From Cognaticolwellia mytili (GTDB lineage Bacteria; Pseudomonadota; Gammaproteobacteria; Enterobacterales; Alteromonadaceae), in assembly GCF_002104475.1 (NCBI RefSeq), contig NZ_NBOF01000005.1, forward strand, positions 1 to 64,000: DNA of 64,000 nucleotides, in the 5' to 3' direction. Position numbers and translations under genes: made by a program. The notes below the pieces were generated by a model. It saw nothing but the letters and a program-made list of their open reading frames with translations, was not told the origin of the DNA and made no database searches. Each line of letters begins with the position of its first letter. Within the stretch, counting starts at the first letter, position 1. Positions 40,518 to 50,761 of the stretch are shown piece after piece.

Positions 40518-41720
40518 CTATCTCTCTCTTAAATTACGCTTTATATATTTAGGGGCAAATCGATACATCAACCATAACGTTATTGCGCAGTAAACAAATG
40601 ATTTAAGAAAAAAGCCAAAATCAGACCTTTGTCCTGCAATAAAAAAAGCAGCTAATAAAACAGATATCCCGAATTTAAAGTCGTTAGCACTATTTTCGTT
40701 TTTAACTATGTAATTGAGAATAAATATCGTCAGACACACGTATAAAAAATAGCCATAATATGAAAAATTCCAATAAAAATCAGCTATCATCATAAAATCA
40801 TAACCCATGTTTTTATTAGTATTGAATAGGTCATCAAACAAATAAGATGCTCTCAAATAAAACTCATCACCGCCTACCAAATAAAACATAAAACTCGGGA
40901 CTAGCAACCCCATAAAATAATTAAAGAAGGTAGCGCCAAATAAAAAACCCGTTCGCTCTGCTGCGTAGAATTTTACTTGCGCCAATATTTTCCCTACCCC
41001 TAAGCCACCAATGGTGCCGTTCAATAAGCCGTATGTCATGTGTTCCATTTTAGCGGTACCTGATGCTCTTATTGCATAAGATAAAACCAACATCCCTAAA
41101 ATGAACAATAAATACATACCTTTTTTAGAAATCAAAAATTTTAATAAATTGCCTGTGTTTCCGTTTCTGAGCATCAAAAATATAAGCATAACAACAAATG
41201 AAAATAGCATTCGTCGATCGCCATTAGAAATATCTGACAAAGATACACTTACGACTAAAAATATAACAATGATCTTCGACAAAAACTTTTTCCAGTAGGC
41301 ATTAATATAAAAAAGAGTAATTGGCAACGAAAGGATTATTAAACGAGAGAGAGAATCTATTATTGAACGATTAAATTGACCAGCACCACGATTAGCAACA
41401 GTAAAAGACCAATTAATATTAAGAAAAGAAATTAAAGCAAAAACGCATAAAATTGCAGAAACAAAATAATAGAATTCATCAATTTTATAATAGTACTTAG
41501 GTACCGCTTTTTTTCTCTTATTGAAAAGAGTTATAAAACAATATGAAATAACCAAGACTACAAATACGATGCTGCTGTCAAAAATTGCACCATTTTCATA
41601 GCCAGTTTTTTTAAACGCGGTTGACTCCTGTAAATTCAAAAACTTTACATAAGCACTGACAATATAACTACCAAAAAAATTACTAAAAATGGCAATTAAA
41701 ACGAAAAGGCTTGCTCTCAT
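40518..41720 (-). CDS. Polysaccharide polymerase, Wzy-like
   Basis: The 400-aa product is almost entirely hydrophobic, with about 10-12 transmembrane helices and one larger polar loop around residues 235-300 (AERTGFLFGATFFNYFMG, NTNKNMGYDFMM). This is the layout of O-antigen/EPS polymerases that join lipid-linked repeat units at the periplasmic face. Sequence motifs in this family are weak, so the call relies on topology and on lying four bases from a flippase gene and next to glycosyltransferase genes. Confidence 0.72.
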   Translation of the reverse strand: MRASLFVLIAIFSNFFGSYIVSAYVKFLNLQESTAFKKTGYENGAIFDSSIVFVVLVISYCFITLFNKRKKAVPKYYYKIDEFYYFVSAILCVFALISFLNINWSFTVANRGAGQFNRSIIDSLSRLIILSLPITLFYINAYWKKFLSKIIVIFLVVSVSLSDISNGDRRMLFSFVVMLIFLMLRNGNTGNLLKFLISKKGMYLLFILGMLVLSYAIRASGTAKMEHMTYGLLNGTIGGLGVGKILAQVKFYAAERTGFLFGATFFNYFMGLLVPSFMFYLVGGDEFYLRASYLFDDLFNTNKNMGYDFMMIADFYWNFSYYGYFLYVCLTIFILNYIVKNENSANDFKFGISVLLAAFFIAGQRSDFGFFLKSFVYCAITLWLMYRFAPKYIKRNLRER

Positions 41721-42898
41721 GCTTTTTGCCTAAAGCGTAACTTAATAAAAACAATTGTAATGCCATAGCTTACCGACATGGCAATAGCTAATGTTAAGGT
41801 TGCAGGAAAATAGTGCAATCCTATCCACCCTACTAATAAATAAATAAATGCGTTTATGCCTACCATCTTAAGTGCTTTGTCAAAAGCAAACTCACTTAAA
41901 AACGTATTTAATTCGACATGATAAAATACCGACAACACCCCAGCAATGGCATATCCCGTAATTGCCGTTGCTAGCCCTTTTCCATTAAAACTATATAACG
42001 CTTCAGCAAAGCCAGAAACAGCAATAATTAATAACGCCAGTGCGCAGGCAATTGCATAAGATAGATAACGATATATTGATTGAGTTGCTGCTTTCTTTTC
42101 AGCTAAAAATTTCAATAACACTGCAGAAATCATTGTTGGAAGAAGAATAACCAGCATGTGCCATTGATAAGCTATGTTTAGCCTTGCTAATTCAAGCCCG
42201 GTTAAATCTAAAGCTTGCAATGTCGCAACCAAAACAAGTTGCACTGGGGCACCCATAACAGCGATTAGTAGTAATTTTATAATAGTTCTACGCTGATTTA
42301 CTCGATTTGATTTTTTATTGATCAACTCAGCATTTGTTTTCAATAAGAAAGGAGAAATTATCAAGTTGGTTACTGGGATTGTTAAATATAAAAAAAAGTA
42401 GAAATACCAAGTAACGTTAAATCGAATAAAAACAAAAACTAATATCGCAAATAATATACCACCAATCAATGCTGAAACATTTAATTTATTGGCAATTCCA
42501 GAACCAATAAAAACAGCACTAACGCTGCCACTTAAAATGATTATAAGTGTGAAAAAGAAAACCATCGCAATGTTAGTCAATACAATAAAATCATTAAAGA
42601 AAATAGCATAGTACAAGGTAGAAAGCAGGCTTGATGATACTGATAATATCAATGCTAAGATTATCAAACTTTTCGCTTTTTCATTAACGATAGAAACATA
42701 TTGATTTAACGAGGCGATAACCGGTGTAGCCATGATGGCAGCACATAAATAAATTTCAGACAATTGAGAAAAATGGTCGACTGTCAATTGATTTGCAGTG
42801 ACTATATTTGCAATAAAAATGGCACCTTTGGCCATTACCATTGGTATTATCGACAAGAAAATATATTTTAATATTGTTTGGCTATTCATGTATTGCAA
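41717..42898 (-). CDS. Polysaccharide flippase, Wzx/MATE-like
   Basis: The 393-aa product has about 12 predicted transmembrane helices. A polar N-terminus contains NSQTILKYIFLSIIPMVMAKGAIFIANIV and a Q/S-rich loop FSQLSEIYLCAAI, typical of Wzx proteins that move the undecaprenyl-linked unit across the inner membrane. The ATG at 42889 is an alternative start. Neither start has a strong ribosome binding site. It is the first gene of the left arm and divergent from the dehydrogenase gene at 42987. Confidence 0.78.
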   Translation of the reverse strand: MQYMNSQTILKYIFLSIIPMVMAKGAIFIANIVTANQLTVDHFSQLSEIYLCAAIMATPVIASLNQYVSIVNEKAKSLIILALILSVSSSLLSTLYYAIFFNDFIVLTNIAMVFFFTLIIILSGSVSAVFIGSGIANKLNVSALIGGILFAILVFVFIRFNVTWYFYFFLYLTIPVTNLIISPFLLKTNAELINKKSNRVNQRRTIIKLLLIAVMGAPVQLVLVATLQALDLTGLELARLNIAYQWHMLVILLPTMISAVLLKFLAEKKAATQSIYRYLSYAIACALALLIIAVSGFAEALYSFNGKGLATAITGYAIAGVLSVFYHVELNTFLSEFAFDKALKMVGINAFIYLLVGWIGLHYFPATLTLAIAMSVSYGITIVFIKLRFRQKA

Positions 42899-42986
42899 AG
42901 CAATTAATTTTAATAATCGATAGTACAGGTTTTACTTTAAAGAATATAATGTTAATAATGCTCAAAACAATAAACTATAAAAATAA

Positions 42987-45125
42987 ATGAAACAAATATT
43001 ACAAAATATGGGCACAGGTGAAACATCTTTAGTCACTGCCCCAGCCCCACAAGTAAAATCAGGTCATTTATTAATTTCTTCCTCGGTAAGTTTAATTTCC
43101 GCAGGCACCGAGAGAATGCTGGTTGATTTTGGTAAATCGTCATTACTTGATAAGGCACGTAAGCAGCCTGATAAAGTAAAAATGGTGCTTGAAAAAATTC
43201 ACACTGATGGTTTAATGACAACGGTTGATGCCGTTCGCTCTAAGTTAGCTCAACCTTTACCGTTAGGTTATTGTCACGTTGGTACAGTTACAGATATTGG
43301 CAACAATGTTGGTGGTTACCAATTAGGCGATCGAGTCGTATCTAATGGTCCTCATGCCGATGTTGTGAGAGTTGCTAAAAATTTGACGGCAAAAATCCCC
43401 GATAACGTTGATAATGAAAGTGCTGTATTTACTGTACTAGCCTCTATAGGTTTACAAGGAATAAGGCTAGCACAACCTACACTTGGCGAAAGTGTTGTAG
43501 TTATTGGTGCTGGGCTTATCGGGTTATTGACCATTCAACTCTTGATCGCCAACGGTTGCCGTGTGCTTGCCATTGATTTTGACCCGCAAAAATTAACCCT
43601 AGCACAATCATTCGGTGCCGAGACTTGTAACCCAAATGAAGGTACTGATGTCGTCGCAAAGGCGCTAAGTTTCACCCGTAATAAAGGGGCTGATGCTGTC
43701 ATTATTACCGCTTCAACCCAGTCAAGCGATCCCGTTTCACAAGCAGCTAACATGTCCAGAAAGCGCGGACGAATTATACTAGTAGGTGTAACAGGTTTGG
43801 AACTAAATCGAGCTGAGTTTTATGAAAAAGAACTTAGTTTTCAAGTTTCTTGTTCTTATGGCCCTGGACGTTACGATCCAAACTACGAAGAGCTAGGGCA
43901 GGACTACCCTGAAGGTTTCGTTCGTTGGACAGAACAACGAAACTTTATCGCCATACTCGATATGATGTCCTTAGGAAAAATTAATGTAAAACCATTAATT
44001 AGCCACCGCTATTTGTTCGATGATGCCTTAGAGGCATATGATACTTTAACTGATAATAAATCGGCTCTTGGTATATTATTGGATTATACGCAAGATAAAA
44101 ATCAAAACGACAAACTACAACAGTCTATTGAGCTTAATAATACCGGTACTTTTGATAAATCACTGCCTGTTCTTGGTTTCATTGGTGCGGGTAACTACGC
44201 ATCTCGTGTCTTAATTCCTGCATTTAAAGAAGCTAAAGCTCAATTACATACTATTGCAACATCTAGTGGCATCAATAGTGTTATCCATGGTAAAAACAAC
44301 GGCTTTCAGCAGGCAACAACCGATACTGATACGATGCTTGATAATGACGAAGTTAATACAATTGCTGTTGTTACTCAGCACAATAGCCATGCTAATTTTG
44401 TTCTAAAGGCAATAACAAAAAATAAACACGTGTTTGTAGAAAAACCCTTAGCGATTACGTCAGAACAATTAGCTAACGTTAAAAGTGCGTATGAGAATGT
44501 CAGCAAAAAACATCATTTAATGGTTGGATTTAACCGACGTTTTGCGCCTCAAATTATAAAAATGAAAGCACTACTTAGCACCTGTAACCAGCCTAAGTCC
44601 TTTATAATGACCATGAACGCAGGAGCGATCCCGAAAGAGCACTGGGTGCATGATCCTGAACTTGGTGGAGGGCGAATAATAGGAGAAGCTTGTCATTTTA
44701 TTGATTTGATGCGCTTCCTCGCAGGTAGTGAAATTATCTCAATACAATCAAGACGCATGGGTCATAGCGACACCATAGATCTTGTTGAAGATAAAGCAGC
44801 CATAACGCTAGGTTTCGCTGATGGTTCTTTTGGCACTATTCATTATCTAGCAAATGGCGCTAATTCATTTCCTAAAGAACGTATTGAAGTGTTCTGCGAT
44901 AACAAAGTTATTCAATTAGATAACTTTAGAAAAATGACAGCTTATGGTTATAAAAACTTTAAGAAAATGAACCTTTGGCAACAAGACAAGGGGCAAAAGT
45001 CATGTGCAAAAGCTTTTATTGACAGCATTTCTTCAGGAACAGAACAACCTATCCCCATTGAAGAGATTTTTGAAGTAGCCCAAGCCACGTTGACCGTTGC
45101 CAAACAATTGGCTGAACAATCATAA
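42987..45125 (+). CDS. Two-domain oxidoreductase: MDR-type dehydrogenase fused to GFO/IDH/MocA domain
   Basis: The 712-aa protein joins two NAD(P) enzymes. Residues 1 to about 370 are an alcohol-dehydrogenase-like MDR domain (SLISAGTERMLVDFGKSS, VVVIGAGLIGLLTIQLL). From about residue 393 (LGFIGAGNYASRVLIPAF) a sugar-dehydrogenase-like Gfo/Idh/MocA domain follows, with HVFVEKPLAIT and EACHFIDLMRFL. This exact fusion is recurrent in surface-polysaccharide loci directly before a heparinase-like gene, as here. Its reaction is unknown; sugar oxidation or epimerisation is the usual guess. The start lacks a clear ribosome binding site. Confidence 0.85.
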   Translation: MKQILQNMGTGETSLVTAPAPQVKSGHLLISSSVSLISAGTERMLVDFGKSSLLDKARKQPDKVKMVLEKIHTDGLMTTVDAVRSKLAQPLPLGYCHVGTVTDIGNNVGGYQLGDRVVSNGPHADVVRVAKNLTAKIPDNVDNESAVFTVLASIGLQGIRLAQPTLGESVVVIGAGLIGLLTIQLLIANGCRVLAIDFDPQKLTLAQSFGAETCNPNEGTDVVAKALSFTRNKGADAVIITASTQSSDPVSQAANMSRKRGRIILVGVTGLELNRAEFYEKELSFQVSCSYGPGRYDPNYEELGQDYPEGFVRWTEQRNFIAILDMMSLGKINVKPLISHRYLFDDALEAYDTLTDNKSALGILLDYTQDKNQNDKLQQSIELNNTGTFDKSLPVLGFIGAGNYASRVLIPAFKEAKAQLHTIATSSGINSVIHGKNNGFQQATTDTDTMLDNDEVNTIAVVTQHNSHANFVLKAITKNKHVFVEKPLAITSEQLANVKSAYENVSKKHHLMVGFNRRFAPQIIKMKALLSTCNQPKSFIMTMNAGAIPKEHWVHDPELGGGRIIGEACHFIDLMRFLAGSEIISIQSRRMGHSDTIDLVEDKAAITLGFADGSFGTIHYLANGANSFPKERIEVFCDNKVIQLDNFRKMTAYGYKNFKKMNLWQQDKGQKSCAKAFIDSISSGTEQPIPIEEIFEVAQATLTVAKQLAEQS

Positions 45126-45151
45126 TATGAAAGAACTTACTTATTAACATC

Positions 45152-46987
45152 ATGGGTATATTGAGTAAAATACAAACATATTGTCGATTAGGTATTAATA
45201 ACCTTTTTTGGGTTGCCGACTATCGTATAAAACTCAAAAAGAATCACTTTGTTAGCACAATGCCGATTTCGGTAGCAAAGGTTGACAGTAATGCTGTATT
45301 TTTTTCATTAAATAAAAAAAACTCAGCTGCAAAAAGTAATATTACACAACCAACATTAAAAGCATTTGGTTGGTTAAACATACACACCAACGCCCTTCCT
45401 AATTGGGTGCGATCTTTAACTAATGATAAAGTAGTAAATAATAACGCTTGTCATTGGAGCATCTTAGATGACTTCTCGCTTGAAGTTGGTGATGTTAAAT
45501 CGGTTTGGGAGCTGTCACGTTTTGATTGGCTACTAAACTTTAGCCTCGGGCATTTATCCAATAATAACAGCCTCTTTATTGATAAAATTAATCTATGGCT
45601 GAATAGTTGGTGTGAAGTTAACCCGGTGAACCAAGGTGTTAATTGGAAATGTGGCCAAGAGGCATCAATTCGAGTATTACATTTAGCCCTTGCCTGCTAT
45701 CTATTGAAACAACATAAAAGCATTTCTCCAGCGCTTGGACAATTGATCTTTAATCATCTGCAACGCATCGCTCCCACTATTCGCTACGCCATGGCACAAA
45801 ACAATAACCATGGTACAAGTGAAGCTGCGGCTCTTTTTATTGGTGCAAGTTTATTAATAAATAATAGCACCTGGCAAAGTAATGAAAGCCACAAAAAAAC
45901 GCTCAATAAATGGCGTAACCAAGGGCGATTTTGGTTAGAAAACAGATCAAAAGTTCTTATTGATTCTGATGGTTGCTTTAGCCAAAATTCAGTTAATTAT
46001 CATAGGCTAATGTTAGATACATTATCACTAGCTGAATTTTTTAGAAATGTATTTTCTGAACCCTTATTCTCTAAACCGTTTTATAAAAAAGCGAGTCTAG
46101 CATCTCTATGGCTGCACGCGTTTGTCGACCCTTGCACCGGTGATGCGCCTAATATGGGTCATAACGACGGTGCTAATTTATTACCACTGACCTTGTGTGA
46201 TTATCGCGATTTCCGCCCATCCGTTCAATTTGCATATTCGCTTTTTCAAGGATGCTATCCCTATCCAATAACAGGTGAGTATCAGCAAATTTGCACACTA
46301 TTACCTGTTTCAGTATGCCAATATCAACCGCAAAAGAAATTACATACGATAAACACAGGTTTTCAGTTACTCAAAAATAGCGATAGCCGGGTTTATATCA
46401 GAACACCTAACGTCAAGTTTCGGCCCGGATGTTGTGACGCGTTAAGTGTTGATTTTTGGCTTGGTTCGTTAAATATATTAAAAGGTACCGGAAGCTATAG
46501 TTATAACTGCCCACCTAACTTTCAAGAGTACTTTCCTAGTGTAAAAGCTCATAATACTGTAGCGTTTGACCAATGTGAGCAAATGCCTAAGCTGTCTCGT
46601 TTTCTTTATAACAACTGGCTCAAAACCCATACCAATAAAATAGCGCAAAATGTGCTAACAACAAGCTATATCAATAATGCCAAACATAAGCACATAAGAA
46701 AAATCACCTTATTAACAAATAGTATTGAAATAGAAGATCAGCTATCTGGCTTCCACAAAGAAATAGACTTACATTGGCATTTGGCATCACTCAATTGGCA
46801 ACAACAAGGTATGCATTGGCGAGCTGATAACATTACGATTGAGATCGAGTCCCCCAATCCTTTGAAGGCTGAGCTTGTTGAAGGATTAGAGTCACGTTAT
46901 TATCTTCAAAACAGTAAAATTCCGGTTTTAAAGGTAACAATGAAAACTTCTGGTTTACTAAAAACAACAATAAGATGGGTTTCATGA
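45152..46987 (+). CDS. Heparinase II/III-like protein
   Basis: The 611-aa product has an alpha/alpha toroid N-terminal half (WLLNFSLGHLSN, NWKCGQEASIRVLHLALA, MAQNNNHGTSEAAALFIGASLL). A beta-sandwich C-terminal half follows (RPGCCDALSVDFWLG, SYNCPPNFQEYF, VKAHNTVAFD, LHWHLASLNWQQQG). This order matches the Hepar_II_III family of polysaccharide lyases. No signal peptide is seen, unusual for a degrading lyase, so a role in trimming or modifying the nascent polymer is inferred. Its TGA overlaps the next ATG. Confidence 0.83.
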   Translation: MGILSKIQTYCRLGINNLFWVADYRIKLKKNHFVSTMPISVAKVDSNAVFFSLNKKNSAAKSNITQPTLKAFGWLNIHTNALPNWVRSLTNDKVVNNNACHWSILDDFSLEVGDVKSVWELSRFDWLLNFSLGHLSNNNSLFIDKINLWLNSWCEVNPVNQGVNWKCGQEASIRVLHLALACYLLKQHKSISPALGQLIFNHLQRIAPTIRYAMAQNNNHGTSEAAALFIGASLLINNSTWQSNESHKKTLNKWRNQGRFWLENRSKVLIDSDGCFSQNSVNYHRLMLDTLSLAEFFRNVFSEPLFSKPFYKKASLASLWLHAFVDPCTGDAPNMGHNDGANLLPLTLCDYRDFRPSVQFAYSLFQGCYPYPITGEYQQICTLLPVSVCQYQPQKKLHTINTGFQLLKNSDSRVYIRTPNVKFRPGCCDALSVDFWLGSLNILKGTGSYSYNCPPNFQEYFPSVKAHNTVAFDQCEQMPKLSRFLYNNWLKTHTNKIAQNVLTTSYINNAKHKHIRKITLLTNSIEIEDQLSGFHKEIDLHWHLASLNWQQQGMHWRADNITIEIESPNPLKAELVEGLESRYYLQNSKIPVLKVTMKTSGLLKTTIRWVS

Positions 46988-48207
46988 AAATAGTTTATTT
47001 CCATCAACACTTTTCCACACCGCAAGGTGCTACCGGCATTCGTTCTTATGAAATGGCTAAAGCATTAATTGCACAAGGTCATGACGTAACCATAGTTTGT
47101 GGTTCATACGACGCGGGGAGTACAGGCTTATCTTCACCCTTTGTTAAAGGGCGCCGACAAGGTATTGTAAACAGAATTCAAGTTGTTGAATTTGAACTTG
47201 GCTACGCAAATGCACAAAGTTTAAGCCAACGAGCAAAAATTTTTCTCAAATTCTCTTACCAAAGTGTCAAGTATGCTTTAACAGCAAAGTACGATATCAT
47301 TTTTTGTACCACAACCCCCTTAACCGCTGCATTACCAGGGATATTTGCCCGTTGGCTACGAAGGAAATATTTCATTTTTGAAGTCAGAGATTTATGGCCT
47401 GAGCTGCCAAAAGCGATGGGGGTTATAAAAAATCCTTTCATTCTTGCTATGTTATCAGGATTAGAATGGCTTGCTTATAAAAGCGCTAATCATCATATAG
47501 GTCTCTCACCTGGCATCACTCAAGGCATAAAAAGACATTTAAAAACAAGCCAAAATGTAAGTACCATTCCAAATGGCTGTGATCTTGATATTTTTACTAC
47601 AGAACAATTACCTTGGCAGCCCGCCGGTATTAGTGATACTGATTTCCTTGCTATTTTTTCTGGTACGCATGGCATGGCCAACGATTTAAATAACGTATTA
47701 AACACAGCTAAAATATTAAAAGAAAAACAAGTAACAAACATTAAAATATTATTAATCGGCCAAGGAAAGTTAAAAGCTCAACTAGAAAAAAGAGCACAAC
47801 AAGAAGACTTAGAACATGTTATTTTTCACGATCCGGTCGACAAAGCAAAACTGGCTCAGTTAATGAAGCGTGCAGACTTAGGCTTACAAGTGCTAGCAAA
47901 TATACCTGCTTTTTATTACGGTACCTCTCCTAATAAGTTTTTTGATTATTTAGCAGCAGGGCTGCCCGTATTGAATAACTACCCGGGTTGGGTCGCTGAT
48001 TTAATCAATGAAAATCATTGCGGTATTGCTGTGCCTCCAAACTCGCCAGAGGACTTTGCACAAGCACTGATATTTTTAGCCTCACAACCAGCACAATTAG
48101 AGAAAATGTCGATTAATGCAAAACTATTGGCACAAACAACATTTGATCGAAAGCTATTAGCTCAAGACTTTGTTCAATGTTTTAATGACGTCAAGAGAGT
48201 CTCATGA
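46984..48207 (+). CDS. Glycosyltransferase, WbuB-like GT4
   Basis: The 407-aa GT-B enzyme begins MKIVYFHQHFSTPQGATGIRSYE, contains VRDLWPELPKAMG and GLSPGITQGIKRH, and has IPNGCDLDIF then YGTSPNKFFDYLAAGLPVL. These are signatures of WbuB/WbnE-type transferases that often add L-FucNAc or a related sugar as the second residue on diNAcBac or similar. The ATG at 46984 overlaps the preceding TGA (ATGA), so it is preferred to 46975. The same 4-base overlap links it to the next gene. Confidence 0.88.
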   Translation: MKIVYFHQHFSTPQGATGIRSYEMAKALIAQGHDVTIVCGSYDAGSTGLSSPFVKGRRQGIVNRIQVVEFELGYANAQSLSQRAKIFLKFSYQSVKYALTAKYDIIFCTTTPLTAALPGIFARWLRRKYFIFEVRDLWPELPKAMGVIKNPFILAMLSGLEWLAYKSANHHIGLSPGITQGIKRHLKTSQNVSTIPNGCDLDIFTTEQLPWQPAGISDTDFLAIFSGTHGMANDLNNVLNTAKILKEKQVTNIKILLIGQGKLKAQLEKRAQQEDLEHVIFHDPVDKAKLAQLMKRADLGLQVLANIPAFYYGTSPNKFFDYLAAGLPVLNNYPGWVADLINENHCGIAVPPNSPEDFAQALIFLASQPAQLEKMSINAKLLAQTTFDRKLLAQDFVQCFNDVKRVS

Positions 48208-48797
48208 TTAAACGTCTATTTGATTTTTCTGTCGCATTAACCGCACTATTAATTCTTTTACCTTTGTTAGTAATTTTAGTTATTTTAGTCGCTATTTTTC
48301 TTGGCCGACCGGCATTATTTAAACAACAGCGTCCGGGTTCACATGCCGAAATTTTTGTTATGCGAAAGTTTCGTTCCATGACAAATGAGAAAGATAAAGA
48401 TGGCAAGTTACTACCTGATGAAGTGCGCTTAACTAAATTTGGTAGCTTTATACGAAAATCTAGCCTTGATGAACTACCAGGCCTTTGGTCTGTACTAAGA
48501 GGCGACATGAGCTTAGTAGGACCTAGGCCATTACTAGTAGAATATTTGCCTTTATATTCGAAAGATCAAGCACGCAGACATGAAGTGAAACCTGGCATTA
48601 CTGGCTGGGCACAAGTCAATGGTCGTAATACTATTAGTTGGCAAGAAAAATTCGAACTCGATGTTTGGTACGTTGATAATCAGTCACTTTGGTTGGATAT
48701 GAAAATTTTATTCATGACGGTTAAAAAAGTATTTATGCAAGCAGATATAAGCGCTGATGGCGAAGCTACAATGACTAAGTTCAGAGGCAACCCATGA
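48204..48797 (+). CDS. pglC: Initiating phosphoglycosyl transferase, PglC-like (monotopic)
   Basis: Moves a phospho-sugar from UDP-sugar to undecaprenyl phosphate, starting each repeat unit. The 197-aa protein is the small monotopic type: a re-entrant N-terminal hydrophobic helix (FDFSVALTALLILLPLLVILVIL), VMRKFRSM, and the catalytic SSLDELPGLWSVLRGDMSLVGPRP region with the Asp-Glu dyad. PGITGWAQVNGRN and KFELDVWYVDN follow. Neighbouring PglD-, PglE- and PglF-like genes indicate UDP-diNAcBac or a close relative as donor (inference). Confidence 0.9.
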   Translation: MIKRLFDFSVALTALLILLPLLVILVILVAIFLGRPALFKQQRPGSHAEIFVMRKFRSMTNEKDKDGKLLPDEVRLTKFGSFIRKSSLDELPGLWSVLRGDMSLVGPRPLLVEYLPLYSKDQARRHEVKPGITGWAQVNGRNTISWQEKFELDVWYVDNQSLWLDMKILFMTVKKVFMQADISADGEATMTKFRGNP

Positions 48798-49435
48798 ATA
48801 AAAATAAAACATTAGTGATCATAGGCGCAGGCGGCCACGGCCGAGTAGTTGCAGACTGCGCTGAACAAAGTGGCGAATACACTGAGATTGTTTTTCTTGA
48901 TGACAGCGTTGCAGAACGTAAGCACAACGCCCACTGGGCAATAATCGACACTGTCGAACATTGGATTAATTATCGCCAAAAGGCTGATTTTATTGTCGCG
49001 CTTGGCAATAACGCAATACGAGCAAGCATACAGCAACAATTGCAAACAGCTGGCGTTAATATTGCCACGATAGTTCACCCTACAGCCGCTATCAGTAAGC
49101 ATTGTCAACTCGGTAAAGGCGTAGTGGTTTTTGCTAACGCTGTAGTAAATGTTGGTACAGAGATCGCTGACGGATGCATAATCAATACCGGCGCTACAGT
49201 AGATCATGACTGCCACATCGGCCAATATTGTCACTTATCTCCTGGCGTCAATATTGCCGGAGGTGTACGTGTCGAAAGAATGTCTTGGCTAGGCATAGGT
49301 TGTTCAGTAATCGAAGGCATTACCATTGCAGAAAATAGTCAAATGGGCGCTGGCGCCGTTATTACGCAAAACACCAAAAACGGATTGCTTTATCTGGGTG
49401 TTCCCGCAAAAGCTGTACGCGCAATAAAGCTTTAA
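48794..49435 (+). CDS. pglD: UDP-4-amino-sugar N-acetyltransferase, PglD-like
   Basis: The 213-aa protein has a Rossmann-like N-terminal nucleotide-sugar part (TLVIIGAGGHGRVVADCAE, FLDD) and a left-handed beta-helix. The helix carries GATVDHDCHIGQYCHLSPG with the catalytic-base His and AGGV, as in Campylobacter PglD, which acetylates the C4 amino group using acetyl-CoA. It ends GVPAKAVRAIKL. It overlaps the pglC-like gene by 4 bases and precedes the aminotransferase by 17. Confidence 0.9.
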   Translation: MNKNKTLVIIGAGGHGRVVADCAEQSGEYTEIVFLDDSVAERKHNAHWAIIDTVEHWINYRQKADFIVALGNNAIRASIQQQLQTAGVNIATIVHPTAAISKHCQLGKGVVVFANAVVNVGTEIADGCIINTGATVDHDCHIGQYCHLSPGVNIAGGVRVERMSWLGIGCSVIEGITIAENSQMGAGAVITQNTKNGLLYLGVPAKAVRAIKL

Positions 49436-49452
49436 TAAAAATAGGAATAAAC

Positions 49453-50634
49453 GTGTTAAATACTCAATTTTCACCATGGCCGAGCTTTACTGAAGAAGAA
49501 ACCTCAGCAGTTACCGCAGTATTACAGTCGAATAAAGTAAACTACTGGACCGGTCAAGAAGGTCGAGAATTTGAAAAGGAATTTGCCGCCTATACTGACA
49601 GCAATTATGCCATTGCCGTTGCTAATGGTACTTTGGCATTAGACTTAGCTCTACAAGCATTAGACATTAGTACTGGTGATGAAGTTATTGTTACCTCTAG
49701 AACCTTTATTGCTTCTATTAGTTCAATTATCAACGCCGGGGCAACACCAATATTTGCTGATGTAGAGCTAGATAGCCAAAATATCAGTGCGGCAACTATC
49801 AGCCCAGTACTAAGTGAAAAAACTAAAGCCATTATTTGCGTACATTTAGCGGGTTGGCCTTGCGAAATGGACGCCATCATGGCGCTCGCCGAGCAAAAAA
49901 AAATTTATGTTATTGAAGATTGTGCGCAAGCACATGGTACAAAATATAAAGGTCGATCTGTTGGTAGCATAGGTCATATCGGTGCTTGGTCTTTTTGCCA
50001 AGACAAAATAATGACTACTGGCGGTGAAGGCGGTATGTTAACCACCAATGATGAGTACTTATGGCGTAAAGCTTGGGCTTTTAAAGATCATGGAAAATCT
50101 TACGCCGCAGTTTATGAAAAACAGCATCCCCCAGGTTATCGGTGGTTACATGAAAGCTTTGGTACTAATTGGCGCTTAACAGAAATGCAATCAGCCATAG
50201 GTAGAATTCAACTTACGCGAATGCCAACATGGACAGCGCAACGTAATAAAAATGCCGATAAAATATTCCAGGTTTGCCAACAATATCCTTGGTTGATAGT
50301 ACCTGAAGTACCTGAGTATATTACTCATGCCTACTATAAATGCTACGTCATCGTAGATGAGACCAAGCTACCTGCTGATATTTCTCGAGACAGCATAATC
50401 AGTGCTATCAACGAGCTGAATGTTCCATGTTACTCAGGCAGTTGTTCTGAAGTATATAAAGAAAAAGCCTTTGAAAAAACAACCTTTAGACCCAAAGCAG
50501 ATTTGGTTAATGCAAAAAAGCTAGGAGAAACAAGTTTGATGTTTTTAGTGCACCCAACGCTCACCACCGATGAAATGAATACCATATGTCAGCTACTCAT
50601 TCAGAGCTTGGATAGCATTAATAATAGAAAATAA
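49453..50634 (+). CDS. pglE: UDP-4-keto-sugar aminotransferase, PglE-like (DegT/DnrJ/EryC1)
   Basis: PLP enzyme that aminates the 4-keto intermediate. The 393-aa product has VANGTLALDLALQAL, VIEDCAQAHGTKYKGRSVG and the PLP-lysine region WSFCQDKIMTTGGEGGML. WRLTEMQSAIGRIQL and HAYYKCYV lie further on. It starts with GTG behind AGGAATAAAC. By context it acts between the PglF-like dehydratase and the PglD-like acetyltransferase. Confidence 0.9.
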   Translation: MLNTQFSPWPSFTEEETSAVTAVLQSNKVNYWTGQEGREFEKEFAAYTDSNYAIAVANGTLALDLALQALDISTGDEVIVTSRTFIASISSIINAGATPIFADVELDSQNISAATISPVLSEKTKAIICVHLAGWPCEMDAIMALAEQKKIYVIEDCAQAHGTKYKGRSVGSIGHIGAWSFCQDKIMTTGGEGGMLTTNDEYLWRKAWAFKDHGKSYAAVYEKQHPPGYRWLHESFGTNWRLTEMQSAIGRIQLTRMPTWTAQRNKNADKIFQVCQQYPWLIVPEVPEYITHAYYKCYVIVDETKLPADISRDSIISAINELNVPCYSGSCSEVYKEKAFEKTTFRPKADLVNAKKLGETSLMFLVHPTLTTDEMNTICQLLIQSLDSINNRK

Positions 50635-50761
50635 CAGCTAGATCTATTAACATAAATTTAGCTATTCGCTGATGAAAATGTAACAATATATTGCAAGAAT
50701 AAAAATTACAGATCGTTAGCGTGTTTTTGCGTTAAGACGGCGTGTTGTAAGGTGTAGTTTC

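Noticed and set aside
48812..49234. 140-codon frame opposite the pglD-like gene
   Set aside because: Lies entirely inside a well-supported gene on the other strand and resembles no family.
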